Part shown: piece by piece, positions 24,706 to 33,232 of the stretch
Position numbering within the stretch: position 1 is the stretch's first letter
Layout of the letters: every line of letters begins with the position of its first letter
Origin: an uncultured bacterium
GTDB taxonomy: Bacteria; Cloacimonadota; Cloacimonadia; Cloacimonadales; Cloacimonadaceae
Direction: 5' to 3'
DNA length: 40,052 nucleotides
Assembly (NCBI GenBank): GCA_938009275.1
Contig: CALLHY010000026.1
Coordinates: 1-40,052, forward strand
Program-made: the position numbers and the translations under genes
The notes under the pieces: model-generated
Database searches by the model: none
The model's input: only the letters and a program-made list of their open reading frames with translations
Told to the model about the DNA's origin: nothing

Positions 24706-24734
24706 TTGACGTGAGGGGCAGCCTTAATTAGTTT
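24706..24734 (+). promoter_or_regulatory. candidate promoter for the 24794 gene
   Basis: TTGACG (24706-24711), 17 bp, TAGTTT (24729-24734), 59 nt before the ATG. Confidence 0.3.
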
Positions 24735-24793
24735 AGCATAAGATGTAAGTTCTTTAATATTAGTTATATGACTTAATTTCTCAGGGAGGAAAC

Positions 24794-27700
24794 ATGAGAA
24801 AGACATTGTTAATAGTATTGCTCGCATTGCTATCAATTGGAGCTATATACGGTCAGTATATAGTTAATTTTGAGGGTGCAACAGAGCTAAAGGCAAGTTA
24901 TGCATCCGGCACCGTTAATCTTAGCGGACTGGATTGGAACATGACCGAAGCCATGATTGGCGACTTGGCTGCAGACTTCAAAAACGGGCTCAGATCTGCC
25001 AGACTGAGAGGTTATGGCACCTCAGCTATGACCATGCTTGCCGATAAGGCAAACGGCATCGGCACCGTGTCATTTCAATACCGCAGATATGGAACTGATG
25101 GCCAGGTAGATTGGAAAGTTGAATACAGCACAGACAGCGGAGCTAATTGGACTCAGATTGGTGCGGCCTTCACCGCTCCAGCATCAGACGTTGTGCAAAC
25201 CTTCTCCGAGTCAGTTAATGTCTCGGGAAACGTAAGATTAAGAATTAAGCGTGCCACTGAAACCGGTACCACAAACAAGCGACTCAATATTGATGATATC
25301 ACTCTCACAGACTACGCCGGAGCCCCAACCCCAACCATCACAGTTTCTCCAAGCAGTCTTTCTGGTTTTACCTATGTTTTTGGAGCAGGCCCATCAGCTC
25401 CTGCCCAGTCATTTACTATAAGTGGAGCAAACCTCACCAACAACATCAGCATTGCTGCTCCCACCAACTTTGAGATATCTGAGACAGAAGGTTCAGGTTA
25501 TACCACCCCCATCGTTTTAGTTCCTGTTAGCGGTTCTGTAGCTGATAAAACTATATACGTTCGCTTAAAGGCTGGGCTAACTACTGGAACATACGATGCT
25601 GAATTGATAACTGCCACTTCAACTGGAGCATTGGATAAGACTGTTAGTTGCAGCGGATCAGTTATTGCACCTGCCTACATTCATGCAGGAGCTTCTGAAC
25701 TTGATCCCCTTGCCTGCATCCAGAATAATCCCTCAGATGAAATGCGCAGCTACACTCTTTATGGTGAAAACACTACCAGTCCAATAGTGGTTACAGCACC
25801 CACTGGTTTCCAGATTGCTACCTCCGAAATAGGCGATTGGGATAGCAGTCTTGAGCTTCCCAGCAGCTTCGATGGTACAATCTACGTGCGAATGTTCGCC
25901 ACCTCAACTGGCGAGTTCGAAGGCGTAATCACTCACACCAGTGGCACTGCCACCCAAGTGAACGTTAGCGTTTCCGGTGAATGCTTTGCCCCCAGTGTTG
26001 TGTGGAACATCACCCAAAACCTTACTCCTTTCACAGCGCAAGCTGGAGTAGTCTCTTCCGTGCAAAGCTACAGCTTAAGTGCTACGAACGCTACCGGTGA
26101 CCTGGTTGTAAGCACCGAAGCCCCCTTTGAACTAAGCACCACAGGAACAGGCAACTGGCTTACCGAGCTTAGCCTTGCCTACAATTTCTCCGGTAACGTT
26201 TATGTACGCATGAATGCCAGTACTCCCGGCATCTATACCAAGAACATAAACCACAGTTCCTATGAAGCTTCTCCGACATCATTCGAGATAAGCGGTAATG
26301 CCACACCTCCTGCTGGAGTGTATGCTACTGATTTGTTATTCTCCGAATACATCGAAGGCGGAAGCAACAACAAGGCCGTGGAAATATTCAACGGTACAGG
26401 TTATCCAGTTGACCTCAGCGATTATCAATTCGAAAACTGGTATAATGGTGGAAGCACAGCCAGTTTAGTAGCCCTGTCCGGCACCCTTGCCCATGGTGAT
26501 GTGTATGTTATTGCCCACACCAGTGCCAGTGCCGCCATTCAGGCAATTGCTGATGTCCTTAGTGGTAATGTCTCTTTTAACGGTGACGATGCCCTGGTAC
26601 TCAGGAAGATCAGCACTGGCGACACCCTTGATATCTTTGGTGTTGTGGGACAAGATCCTGGAGCAGCCTGGACTGCTGACGGTGGATTTTCCACTGTAAA
26701 CAAAACCCTTGTACGCAAGCCTACGGTAGTCTCCGGCATCACAACCAATCCGGCTATCAGCACTCCACTTGTTACCACAGACTTTGTTACCCTCGGAACA
26801 GAATGGCTTTTGTACGCCCAAGACACAATAACTGATCTGGGCATGCATACCTTCAATCCCGGTGGGGGCGAAATGGCAGAAACGCCCATGTTTGATCCCG
26901 CGGGCGGTGCCTACATAAATCCGATAAATGTAAGCATTACATCCGACACACCATCCGCATCTATCTATTATACCACCAATGGTGACATCCCCACCGATTC
27001 ATCAACCCTATATACAGCTCCAATAGCTATCAGCAGTAACACAACCTTAAAGGCTATTGCTTACAAAGACGGTTATCTGCCCTCATCTGTTGCTTCGGCT
27101 ACCTACTCCTTCCCTGTGGATGTCGCAAATATAGCCGCATTACGTGCTTCCGCTCAGGGTGCCACAATCTATCGTTTAACCGGTGAAGCCGTGCTTACCT
27201 TCCAACAGGCAAACCGCAACCAGAAATATGTGCAAGATGCCACAGGTGCCGTTGTTATAGACGATCCATCCGGTATCATCACCAGCACTTATAACCTCTA
27301 TGACGGCATCACAGGTATTACTGGAACTCTGAACAATTACAGCAGCCTTATCCAGTTCACTCCCGTTGCCGATCCCGGTGCTGCCACTTCCAGCTCAAAC
27401 GTGGTAGTACCTGAAGTAAGAACCCTTGCAGAAATCACCACTAATGACCAGGCAAAGCTGCTAAAAATAATGAATGTAACCCTTGATGCCACCAGCGGAA
27501 ACTTCTTGTCAACTGCCCAGAATATCACCGCGACCGATGCCTCGGGAACACTCACTATGCGCACCTTCCCTGCTGCTGATTATGCTGCCACGCCTATCCC
27601 TGCCGAACCCAGAAATATCATCTGCCTGGGTGGTCAGTTTGGCACAACCATGCAGTTCAGCCCTCGCTTCTTAAGCGACTTCGAAATCCCCTCCGGCTCA

Positions 27701-27907
27701 CTTGATGCACCGGTAGTAACCATAACCGAAAATGCAGGTAACGTTGTTCTCGACTGGGCAGCAGTTACCGGTGCCAGCAGCTATCGCATCGAAGCAAGTG
27801 ACGATCCTTACACAGGATACAGCACTGTTACCACAACTGCAAATCTCACCTGGAGCGGCGCGGCTTCCACAGCCAAGAAGTTCTACCGTGTGATAGCTCT
27901 TCCCTAA
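24794..27907 (+). CDS. large secreted multidomain protein (Ig-like repeats, lamin-tail, chitobiase-C and OB-like domains)
   Basis: A 1037-residue exported protein. Seen in order: signal peptide (1-21, ending GAIYGQ); a jelly-roll-like N-terminal domain (about 22-175; VSFQYRRYGTDGQVDWKVEYSTDSG, RLNIDDITLTD); three tandem Ig-like repeats (about 180-295, 296-400, 400-510), each with a P.(G/N)F.I(S/A)(T/E) turn and a (I/V)YVR(L/M) strand; a lamin-tail domain (about 513-690; LLFSEYIEGGSNNKAVEIFN); a chitobiase C-terminal-like domain (about 695-773; SIYYTTNGDIPTDSSTLY); an OB-fold/DUF5689-like region (about 774-965); and a fibronectin-III-like end (971-1037). This scaffold often accompanies extracellular nucleases, but no nuclease domain is present. 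Unlike the two propeller proteins it lacks a PNP-type sorting domain. Ribosome-binding site GGGAGGA is strong. Confidence 0.88.
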   Translation: MRKTLLIVLLALLSIGAIYGQYIVNFEGATELKASYASGTVNLSGLDWNMTEAMIGDLAADFKNGLRSARLRGYGTSAMTMLADKANGIGTVSFQYRRYGTDGQVDWKVEYSTDSGANWTQIGAAFTAPASDVVQTFSESVNVSGNVRLRIKRATETGTTNKRLNIDDITLTDYAGAPTPTITVSPSSLSGFTYVFGAGPSAPAQSFTISGANLTNNISIAAPTNFEISETEGSGYTTPIVLVPVSGSVADKTIYVRLKAGLTTGTYDAELITATSTGALDKTVSCSGSVIAPAYIHAGASELDPLACIQNNPSDEMRSYTLYGENTTSPIVVTAPTGFQIATSEIGDWDSSLELPSSFDGTIYVRMFATSTGEFEGVITHTSGTATQVNVSVSGECFAPSVVWNITQNLTPFTAQAGVVSSVQSYSLSATNATGDLVVSTEAPFELSTTGTGNWLTELSLAYNFSGNVYVRMNASTPGIYTKNINHSSYEASPTSFEISGNATPPAGVYATDLLFSEYIEGGSNNKAVEIFNGTGYPVDLSDYQFENWYNGGSTASLVALSGTLAHGDVYVIAHTSASAAIQAIADVLSGNVSFNGDDALVLRKISTGDTLDIFGVVGQDPGAAWTADGGFSTVNKTLVRKPTVVSGITTNPAISTPLVTTDFVTLGTEWLLYAQDTITDLGMHTFNPGGGEMAETPMFDPAGGAYINPINVSITSDTPSASIYYTTNGDIPTDSSTLYTAPIAISSNTTLKAIAYKDGYLPSSVASATYSFPVDVANIAALRASAQGATIYRLTGEAVLTFQQANRNQKYVQDATGAVVIDDPSGIITSTYNLYDGITGITGTLNNYSSLIQFTPVADPGAATSSSNVVVPEVRTLAEITTNDQAKLLKIMNVTLDATSGNFLSTAQNITATDASGTLTMRTFPAADYAATPIPAEPRNIICLGGQFGTTMQFSPRFLSDFEIPSGSLDAPVVTITENAGNVVLDWAAVTGASSYRIEASDDPYTGYSTVTTTANLTWSGAASTAKKFYRVIALP

Positions 27908-27930
27908 TAATAACAGATAAACATAACAGC

Positions 27931-27960
27931 AAGGTGGAGCTTCGGCTCCACCTTTTTTTT
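27931..27960 (+). terminator. strong intrinsic terminator
   Basis: AAGGTGGAGC-TTCG-GCTCCACCTT: a perfect 10-bp stem capped by a UUCG tetraloop, running straight into eight T residues. It ends the 24794-27907 transcript 23 nt after the stop. Confidence 0.97.
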
Positions 27961-28117
27961 ATTCGCAACCTAATTCTCTGTAGTTACTTGATAGGGACTC
28001 TATGCCATTGGTTATAGTCGAACTTCGCTAATTAACACGAAAGTATAAACACCACACCAACCGCACTATCCAGGCACATCACTTAGCAGGTTATTGGTTC
28101 AAGCTTTGCGTCCACCT

Positions 28118-28230
28118 GTTTTGGCCCTTAAACGACACTTTGTAACTGCAACTACCTCTGTAATCAATGTTGCTATCTTACACAAGCCAGACCACCATGA
28201 GCCTTACTATTGTCGTTTCGGGGTTAAAAC
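28118..28230 (+). repeat. 113-bp element with inverted ends, copy 1
   Basis: Left end GTTTTGGCCCTTAAACGACA (28118-28137) is matched in inverse by TGTCGTTTCGGGGTTAAAAC (28211-28230). The right half (28180-28234) is 53/55 identical to 28553-28607. No target duplication is obvious. In addition TGCTATCTT (28171-28179) and AAGATAGCA (28232-28240) form a perfect 9-bp inverted repeat around the right half. Confidence 0.8.
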
Positions 28231-28318
28231 GAAGATAGCAGGATTCACAACGAGTTCTGATGTACTACTTTATTTGATTAACACACAGCACAGGCAACTC
28301 CTGCTTCTGTTCGTCCAT

Positions 28319-28428
28319 GTTTTAACTCACAATTTGCTAATGGGATAATGGTTTGTAGCCCGGTTGCATCACTTGTAATGCGTGGAAGCTATAAAGTGCG
28401 ATAGCGGGGGCAAATTGTAAGTCAAAAC
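28319..28428. repeat. 110-bp element with inverted ends, related ends
   Basis: Left end GTTTTAACTCACAATTTGC (28319-28337) and right end GCAAATTGTAAGTCAAAAC (28410-28428) are inverse repeats matching at 17 of 19 positions. Outer bases GTTTT(A/G)AC are shared with the flanking elements, but the interior is different. Confidence 0.75.
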
Positions 28429-28436
28429 GCCGCATG

Positions 28437-28456
28437 GTTTTGCCCCCTAAACTACA
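28437..28456 (+). repeat. isolated left end of the same repeat type
   Basis: GTTTTGCCCCCTAAACTACA resembles the left ends at 28118 and 28490 (17 of 20 identical to the latter), with no matching right end of its own before the next element starts. Confidence 0.55.
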
Positions 28457-28489
28457 CATCGAATATGCAACTCACTTTCCCCCTCAGAT

Positions 28490-28603
28490 GTTTTGACCCC
28501 TAAACGACACCGATAAAATGAAACTCATTCTGCAATCAATACTGCTTTCTTTACACAAGCCAGACCACCATGAACCTTACTATTGTCATTTCGGGGTTAA
28601 AAC
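28490..28603 (+). repeat. 114-bp element with inverted ends, copy 2
   Basis: Left end GTTTTGACCCCTAAACGACA (28490-28509), right end TGTCATTTCGGGGTTAAAAC (28584-28603). Same orientation as the copy at 28118; the left half is clearly diverged while the right half is nearly identical. Confidence 0.8.
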
Positions 28604-28651
28604 GAAGATACAATAAATAAGCTGGGATATAAGCCCAAAATCATATTGTGC

Positions 28652-28680
28652 TTGACCAATTCGCCAAACTGATTTTGAGT
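28652..28680 (+). promoter_or_regulatory. candidate promoter for the YfhO-like gene
   Basis: TTGACC (28652-28657), 17 bp, TTGAGT (28675-28680), 33 nt before the ATG at 28714. It overlaps an open upstream extension of the frame, which argues against the longer start. Confidence 0.3.
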
Positions 28681-28713
28681 GTAAAAAAACATAGTAACAG
28701 CATCGAGGATGAT

Positions 28714-31200
28714 ATGACGGCAAAAAATCCAAACCAAAAGATAAAAGCCCCAGCGAAAGAAGCACCTGTAATTACCAAGACAAGGGACTTTGGCAAGCAC
28801 CTCCCCTGGGTTTTGGTGGCAATTCTCTTTCTAGCCCTTAGCCTGATCTATTTTCCGGTGGCTTATAAGCACATGGAACCCCAAGCCTCCGATATAACCC
28901 AGTGGCGCGGAGCAGCAAAGGCTATTTCGGATTATAACGCTCAAAACAAAGACACTGCTCTGTGGACACCAAGCATGTTCTCCGGCATGCCATCCTATAT
29001 GATTTCGTTCCCCAATCGTTATCCGTTTTTAGAAAGCATTACGCGCATCACCAATGTAGTGATCTCGTGGCGTATATTCCTGCTCTTTATAGGCGGCCTG
29101 GGCATCTTTCTTCTCATCCGCTATTGGAAGCTATCGCCCTGGATAGCCTTTTTTGCTGCGATTGCCTTCATGTTTTCCTGCCATTGGGTGGGGCTGTTGG
29201 ACATTGGGCACAACACCAAGTTTCGAGCTATCATGTACATCCCCTGGGTTTTGTGGGCACTATTCCGCCTGCAAGACAAGCCCAATCTGCTAAATTTGGG
29301 GCTTATGGCATCCTTCCTCATTACCCAACTGCGTGAAAACCACCCTCAGATTACCTATTATATGTACCTGTTTATCGGTATGTTTTGGGTGTATAGGCTA
29401 ATCGAAAGCGCACGTGGTAAAGATTGGCGACGCTTTATCACCTGGACGCTGCTGCTGGGCTGTGCCTTTGGTTTAACCGCTTTGGCTGTTATGAATCCTT
29501 ACCTGTCTACCATGGAGTATAGCCACTACACCATGCGTGGCGGTGCCGCAGGACTGGAAAAGAGCTATGCTCAGGCATGGAGCTTCCCTCCTGCCGAAAT
29601 TGTAGCCCTCATAATCCCCGATTTCTTTGGCGGTATAAATCAAACCTACTGGGGCTATATGCCTTTTACGCAGATATATAACTACTTTGGCATAGTGGTT
29701 TTGGCATTGGGTGTATTAGCTCTGTTTGGCAAGCATCGCCGCATGGCTGTGTTCCTGTGGATAAGCAGCTTTATATTCACCCTGATGAGTTTTGGCAGCT
29801 TCACTCCCGCGCTGTCGGATATGTTCCTGAAGCTGCTGCCGTATTTTAACAAATTCCGCGTGCCCTCCATGATATTAACCATGGTGCAGATTAATGCCGT
29901 ACTGCTGGCAGCTTTGGGTATAGATGGCATTTTGCACAAAGAAGGAGAACAGAAGTTTCAGAAAGCCCTGTTCAAGGTATTCTGGATTTGCGGAGGGATG
30001 TTTATTCTTTTCGTAATCCTCTCCAATGGCATATTCAAAGGATTGCCCTTTAGCAACGCTGCCGAATATGAAAACTATAACAGCAACAACGCCCTTTCGC
30101 AGCTTGCGGGACTAAAGTCTATGCGGCTGGACATGCTGGTGAAAAGCGGGATATTAAGTCTGCTGTTTTTAACCGTTACCATCGGCTTAAGCTATCTGTT
30201 CAGCACCAAAAAGATGAAGGCACCTGTATTTGTGGTGCTCTTAACCATGCTATGTTTCATCGACTTGTGGATATATACTGGCAAACATCTTAAAGACGTG
30301 TATCCTGTGTCAGACCATGGTGCCAGATTTGAAATGCGCGACTTCGACCAGTATCTTTTGCAGGATAAGGATAACTTCCGCATCTATCCCTTTAACATGA
30401 ACCGGGTGCGCCCCGCGGGTGAATGGGCATATTATCACCAGAGCGTTGATGGCTATTCGGCTGCAAAGCTGAAACGCTACGACAACATCCTGAAGCTGAT
30501 ACAGGGTGACGGAAGCAGTGACGGCGAAATGATACGCTATTTGCGCGGAATGTATGGACAGGAAGGCAGGATGGTAGAAAAGCCCATGCCAGTGCTAAAT
30601 ATGCTTTCTACCAAATACTTTGTATTGCCTGATTCGCTGCCTTATGTAAATATGTTCTCCACCCTGCGCCAGGTTTACTCCGGTGCCGATGGGGTCTATT
30701 TGTATCAAAACTTAAAAGCACTGCCCAAGGCATGGTTCGTGGATTCTTTACGGGTAATAATCGATGAAGCCCAAAGGCTAAGCGCAATGAAGGATGAAGC
30801 ATTTAATCCGGCACAAGTTGCCATTGTGGAAAGCAGTATAGCCGGAACCGCCAGTCCCGATAGCAGCTATGCCCGGTTAACCAGTTCCGGATTGCATCAG
30901 CTTAGTTATGACGTTTATACCAATAAAGACGCTTATCTTGTGCTTTCGGAAGTGTATTACCCCGCTGGCTGGAAAGCATTTTTGGATGGAAAAGAACTGG
31001 AGATACACCCCACAAACCATGTGCTTCGTGGCTTGGTAATCCCCGCTGGCAAGCATACTCTGGAACTAAAGATGGCTCCTGAGTCTTATCCGCTTAGTTT
31101 AAAGCTTAGTTTTAGCGGATTGCTGATAACCGTTCTTGCTGTTCTTGGTGGCTTTGCTCTAAACTATAAACGAAAAGAACAGCCACAGCCCCAATCCTGA
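28714..31200 (+). CDS. YfhO-like multi-pass membrane protein
   Basis: An 828-residue integral membrane protein of the YfhO family, GT-C glycosyltransferase-like proteins linked in Firmicutes to sugar modification of cell-wall polymers and widespread but uncharacterised in Bacteroidetes-type bacteria. Seen: a basic cytoplasmic N terminus; a first TM at about 32-50; the family block DITQWRGAAKAISDYNAQ...LWTPSMFSGMPSY; about a dozen further hydrophobic segments to residue 520; a large extracytoplasmic domain (about 530-785; DNFRIYPFN, WAYYHQSVDGYSAAKL, YYPAGWKAFLDGKE) and a final TM (about 790-812). The ATG at 28714 follows GAGGATG; the frame is open from 28648 but without a better site. It is 110 bp upstream of corA. 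Confidence 0.9.
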   Translation: MTAKNPNQKIKAPAKEAPVITKTRDFGKHLPWVLVAILFLALSLIYFPVAYKHMEPQASDITQWRGAAKAISDYNAQNKDTALWTPSMFSGMPSYMISFPNRYPFLESITRITNVVISWRIFLLFIGGLGIFLLIRYWKLSPWIAFFAAIAFMFSCHWVGLLDIGHNTKFRAIMYIPWVLWALFRLQDKPNLLNLGLMASFLITQLRENHPQITYYMYLFIGMFWVYRLIESARGKDWRRFITWTLLLGCAFGLTALAVMNPYLSTMEYSHYTMRGGAAGLEKSYAQAWSFPPAEIVALIIPDFFGGINQTYWGYMPFTQIYNYFGIVVLALGVLALFGKHRRMAVFLWISSFIFTLMSFGSFTPALSDMFLKLLPYFNKFRVPSMILTMVQINAVLLAALGIDGILHKEGEQKFQKALFKVFWICGGMFILFVILSNGIFKGLPFSNAAEYENYNSNNALSQLAGLKSMRLDMLVKSGILSLLFLTVTIGLSYLFSTKKMKAPVFVVLLTMLCFIDLWIYTGKHLKDVYPVSDHGARFEMRDFDQYLLQDKDNFRIYPFNMNRVRPAGEWAYYHQSVDGYSAAKLKRYDNILKLIQGDGSSDGEMIRYLRGMYGQEGRMVEKPMPVLNMLSTKYFVLPDSLPYVNMFSTLRQVYSGADGVYLYQNLKALPKAWFVDSLRVIIDEAQRLSAMKDEAFNPAQVAIVESSIAGTASPDSSYARLTSSGLHQLSYDVYTNKDAYLVLSEVYYPAGWKAFLDGKELEIHPTNHVLRGLVIPAGKHTLELKMAPESYPLSLKLSFSGLLITVLAVLGGFALNYKRKEQPQPQS

Positions 31201-31310
31201 GTTAATCTTACATGTTAGCCCTTGCCGGAGTAGTGGCTAAGTTTTTTCTTGCCACATAGGGGACGTGTAAGAAAATTGGCGACGAAAATAGATATGGAAA
31301 GGAGGCAATC

Positions 31311-32243
31311 ATGATTCATGCTTTTAAAGTGGTAGAGCAGAAGTTCGTAACAGCTATTACATTGGACGAAGCATTCTGGATACATCTTGAGAGCCCCTCT
31401 CCAGAAGAGATTAAGAAGGTTTTAACCAAATACGACCTGCCTGAGGACTTTATTACGGACTTGCAGGACGCGGATGAGAACTCACGACTGGAATGGGAAG
31501 ACGGCTCTATGCTGATAATCCTGCGCGTGCCTCTGTATTACAAACACCGCTCGGCAAGCGTTTCATTTGCCACTGCCCCACTCGGCATTGTGGCAACCCA
31601 GGATAAGCTGATAACTGTGTCCTTTTATGATAACGAGGTGCTAACCCAATATCTGGACGGTAAACATCGAGCATTTAACATCACTCAGCAGAGCTTTCTT
31701 TTAAACATAAACCTGCGTACCGCCATCTATTACCTGAAGTTTCTAAAAGAAATAAACAGGCGTACCACACAGATAGAGAACGAATTGCACCAGTCTATGC
31801 GAAACAAAGAGCTGATAAGGCTTTTGCGCATGGAAAAATCATTGGTGTTCTTTAACACTTCGCTAAAGTCCAACGAGATTATTCTGGAACGCCTGCAACG
31901 CTCACGCTGGCTGCATAACGATCCCGATGCGGAAGACATGATAGACGACGTAATAATCGAAAATAAACAGGCTATAGAAATGGCGAATATCTACAGCAGC
32001 ATCCTTAGCGGTATGATGGATGCCTTTGCCTCTATAATTTCAAACAACCTGAATGTGGTGATGAAGTTCCTTACTTCCATCACCATTATTTTGGCTTTAC
32101 CCACACTAATTGCCAGCATCTATGGCATGAATGTTCACCTCCCATTTCAGGATTCCAGCTATGCCTTTGCCATCGTGATGGGACTGTCTATAGCCCTCTC
32201 AATTATCCTGGTGCTGGTGTTCATCCGTAAAAAGTACTTTTAG
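31311..32243 (+). CDS. corA: CorA-family magnesium/cobalt transporter
   Basis: A 310-residue inner-membrane divalent cation channel, pentameric in known members. Seen: a long cytoplasmic N-terminal funnel domain with coiled helices, two C-terminal TMs (about 246-270 and 284-304) and the selectivity motif GMN at 272-274 (YGMNVHLPF). Excellent ribosome-binding site (AAAGGAGG). The 110-bp upstream gap contains only an imperfect GTGGC/GCCAC hairpin with six Ts in its loop (31233-31255); it is too short for an M-box and I see no magnesium riboswitch. First gene of a tight run leading to the 5'-nucleotidase. Confidence 0.95.
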   Translation: MIHAFKVVEQKFVTAITLDEAFWIHLESPSPEEIKKVLTKYDLPEDFITDLQDADENSRLEWEDGSMLIILRVPLYYKHRSASVSFATAPLGIVATQDKLITVSFYDNEVLTQYLDGKHRAFNITQQSFLLNINLRTAIYYLKFLKEINRRTTQIENELHQSMRNKELIRLLRMEKSLVFFNTSLKSNEIILERLQRSRWLHNDPDAEDMIDDVIIENKQAIEMANIYSSILSGMMDAFASIISNNLNVVMKFLTSITIILALPTLIASIYGMNVHLPFQDSSYAFAIVMGLSIALSIILVLVFIRKKYF

Positions 32244-32251
32244 GAGATATA

Positions 32252-32623
32252 ATGTATTACCTCAGCGTAAGTGACAGCTTTTCCGCAGCCCACCGCCTAT
32301 GCGGATACCAGGGAGCTTGCAGTAACCTCCATGGACATAACTGGAAGGTACGCGTTACCCTTAAAACCGATGTGTTGGATGACATTGGCATGGCTATGGA
32401 CTTTGGGATTATTAAGCAAATCCTGAAGAACATCCTGGACGAGCTTGATCATGCATATTTGAATGATGTGCCGTCTTTGGGTGGCATGAACCCCACCTCC
32501 GAAAACCTTGCCAAGTGTATCTATGAGAGGTTTCAGCGTGAACTTGCCTCAAAGGATATTGAAGTACACGAAGTAGAAATCTGCGAATCTGATCGCAGTA
32601 GCGTGGTTTACAAAAATGCTTAG
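32252..32623 (+). CDS. queD: 6-carboxy-5,6,7,8-tetrahydropterin synthase (QueD)
   Basis: A 123-residue T-fold enzyme converting dihydroneopterin triphosphate to carboxytetrahydropterin, step two of queuosine/7-deazaguanine synthesis. Seen: zinc ligands H14 (FSAAHRL), H27 and H29 (LHGHNW), catalytic C23, LDHAYLND with H67, and PTSENLA plus E112 in EICESDRS. The CxxxHGH arrangement marks QueD rather than eukaryotic-type PTPS. No queC, queE or queF is in the window. Starts 8 nt after corA (AGGAGAT) and overlaps engB by 8 nt. Confidence 0.94.
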   Translation: MYYLSVSDSFSAAHRLCGYQGACSNLHGHNWKVRVTLKTDVLDDIGMAMDFGIIKQILKNILDELDHAYLNDVPSLGGMNPTSENLAKCIYERFQRELASKDIEVHEVEICESDRSSVVYKNA

Positions 32624-33227
32624 ATTTGTTCAGGCTTTCTTTGTTAAAAGCGCGGTGGAACCGGCAGACTATCCAGCCTCCGCCTATCCGGAATTTGCCT
32701 TTGCGGGACGTAGCAACGTGGGAAAATCAACCCTGATAAACCTGCTTACCTCGCATCATGGGCTTGCCAAAACCTCAGGTCACCCGGGCAAAACGCGCTT
32801 GCTTAATTTCTTTCTTATCCGCTATAAAACAGATGACTCGGAAGCTCCGGGTTTCTTGCAGCTTACCGACTTGCCGGGTTATGGCTTTGCGGAAGTAAGT
32901 CAGAACGAGCAAGAGAAATGGCGCAAGATGGTAAGTAAATACTTCGAACAGCGCACCCAGCTTCGCAGCATTATAGTGCTGGTGGATATCCGCCATGCTG
33001 CAGACCGCAAGGATATTCAGATGCTGGAAATGCTGCGTTTAAGAAACATAGACCACTGCGTGGTTGCCACCAAGTCCGATAAAATCCCCAAAACCAAGAT
33101 AGCCAAAACCATCCAGAATCTGGGCAAAGAACTGGGCTTGAAGCATGAGCCTATCTTTGCGGTTTCTGCACTTAATAACACTGGCTTTGAAGCCCTGCTG
33201 GATTGGATTCACGGCAAGCTGAACTAA
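32616..33227 (+). CDS. engB: ribosome biogenesis GTPase EngB/YsxC
   Basis: A 203-residue TrmE-Era-type GTPase needed for 50S assembly. Seen: G1 GRSNVGKS (31-38), switch threonine T60 in HPGKTRLLNFF, G3 DLPG (85-88) in LTDLPGYGFA, G4 TKSD (152-155), G5-like SALNN near 184. The ATG at 32616 lies inside the last codons of queD, so translation is likely coupled. Confidence 0.95.
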   Translation: MLRFVQAFFVKSAVEPADYPASAYPEFAFAGRSNVGKSTLINLLTSHHGLAKTSGHPGKTRLLNFFLIRYKTDDSEAPGFLQLTDLPGYGFAEVSQNEQEKWRKMVSKYFEQRTQLRSIIVLVDIRHAADRKDIQMLEMLRLRNIDHCVVATKSDKIPKTKIAKTIQNLGKELGLKHEPIFAVSALNNTGFEALLDWIHGKLN

Positions 33228-33232
33228 TCTCT

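Larger units (their letters stand above)
27961..28713. other. 750-bp non-coding, repeat-rich intergenic region
   Basis: Between the strong terminator and the YfhO-like gene no credible gene is visible; the longest open frame (28094-28348, +) has no ribosome-binding site and runs through a repeat. The content is three elements with inverted ends (listed separately), an isolated extra end at 28437-28456, and the promoter candidate at 28652. The first 157 bp (27961-28117) show nothing I can name. Confidence 0.7.

Noticed and set aside
28094..28348. 84-residue plus-strand open frame
   Set aside because: It runs through repeat element 1, has no ribosome-binding site, and its composition is unlike that of the neighbouring proteins.
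28118..28603. Integron-type attC recombination sites
   Set aside because: Size and inverted ends are suggestive, but the ends read GTTTT(G/A)A...T(C/T)AAAAC, not RYYYAAC...GTTRRRY; no integrase and no cassette genes lie between the elements.
28118..28607. CRISPR array
   Set aside because: Only two near-identical blocks of about 55 bp separated by over 300 bp, no regular short spacers and no cas genes.
31201..31310. Magnesium (M-box) riboswitch in front of corA
   Set aside because: The gap is 110 bp with no M-box core; only an imperfect hairpin with Ts in its loop is seen.
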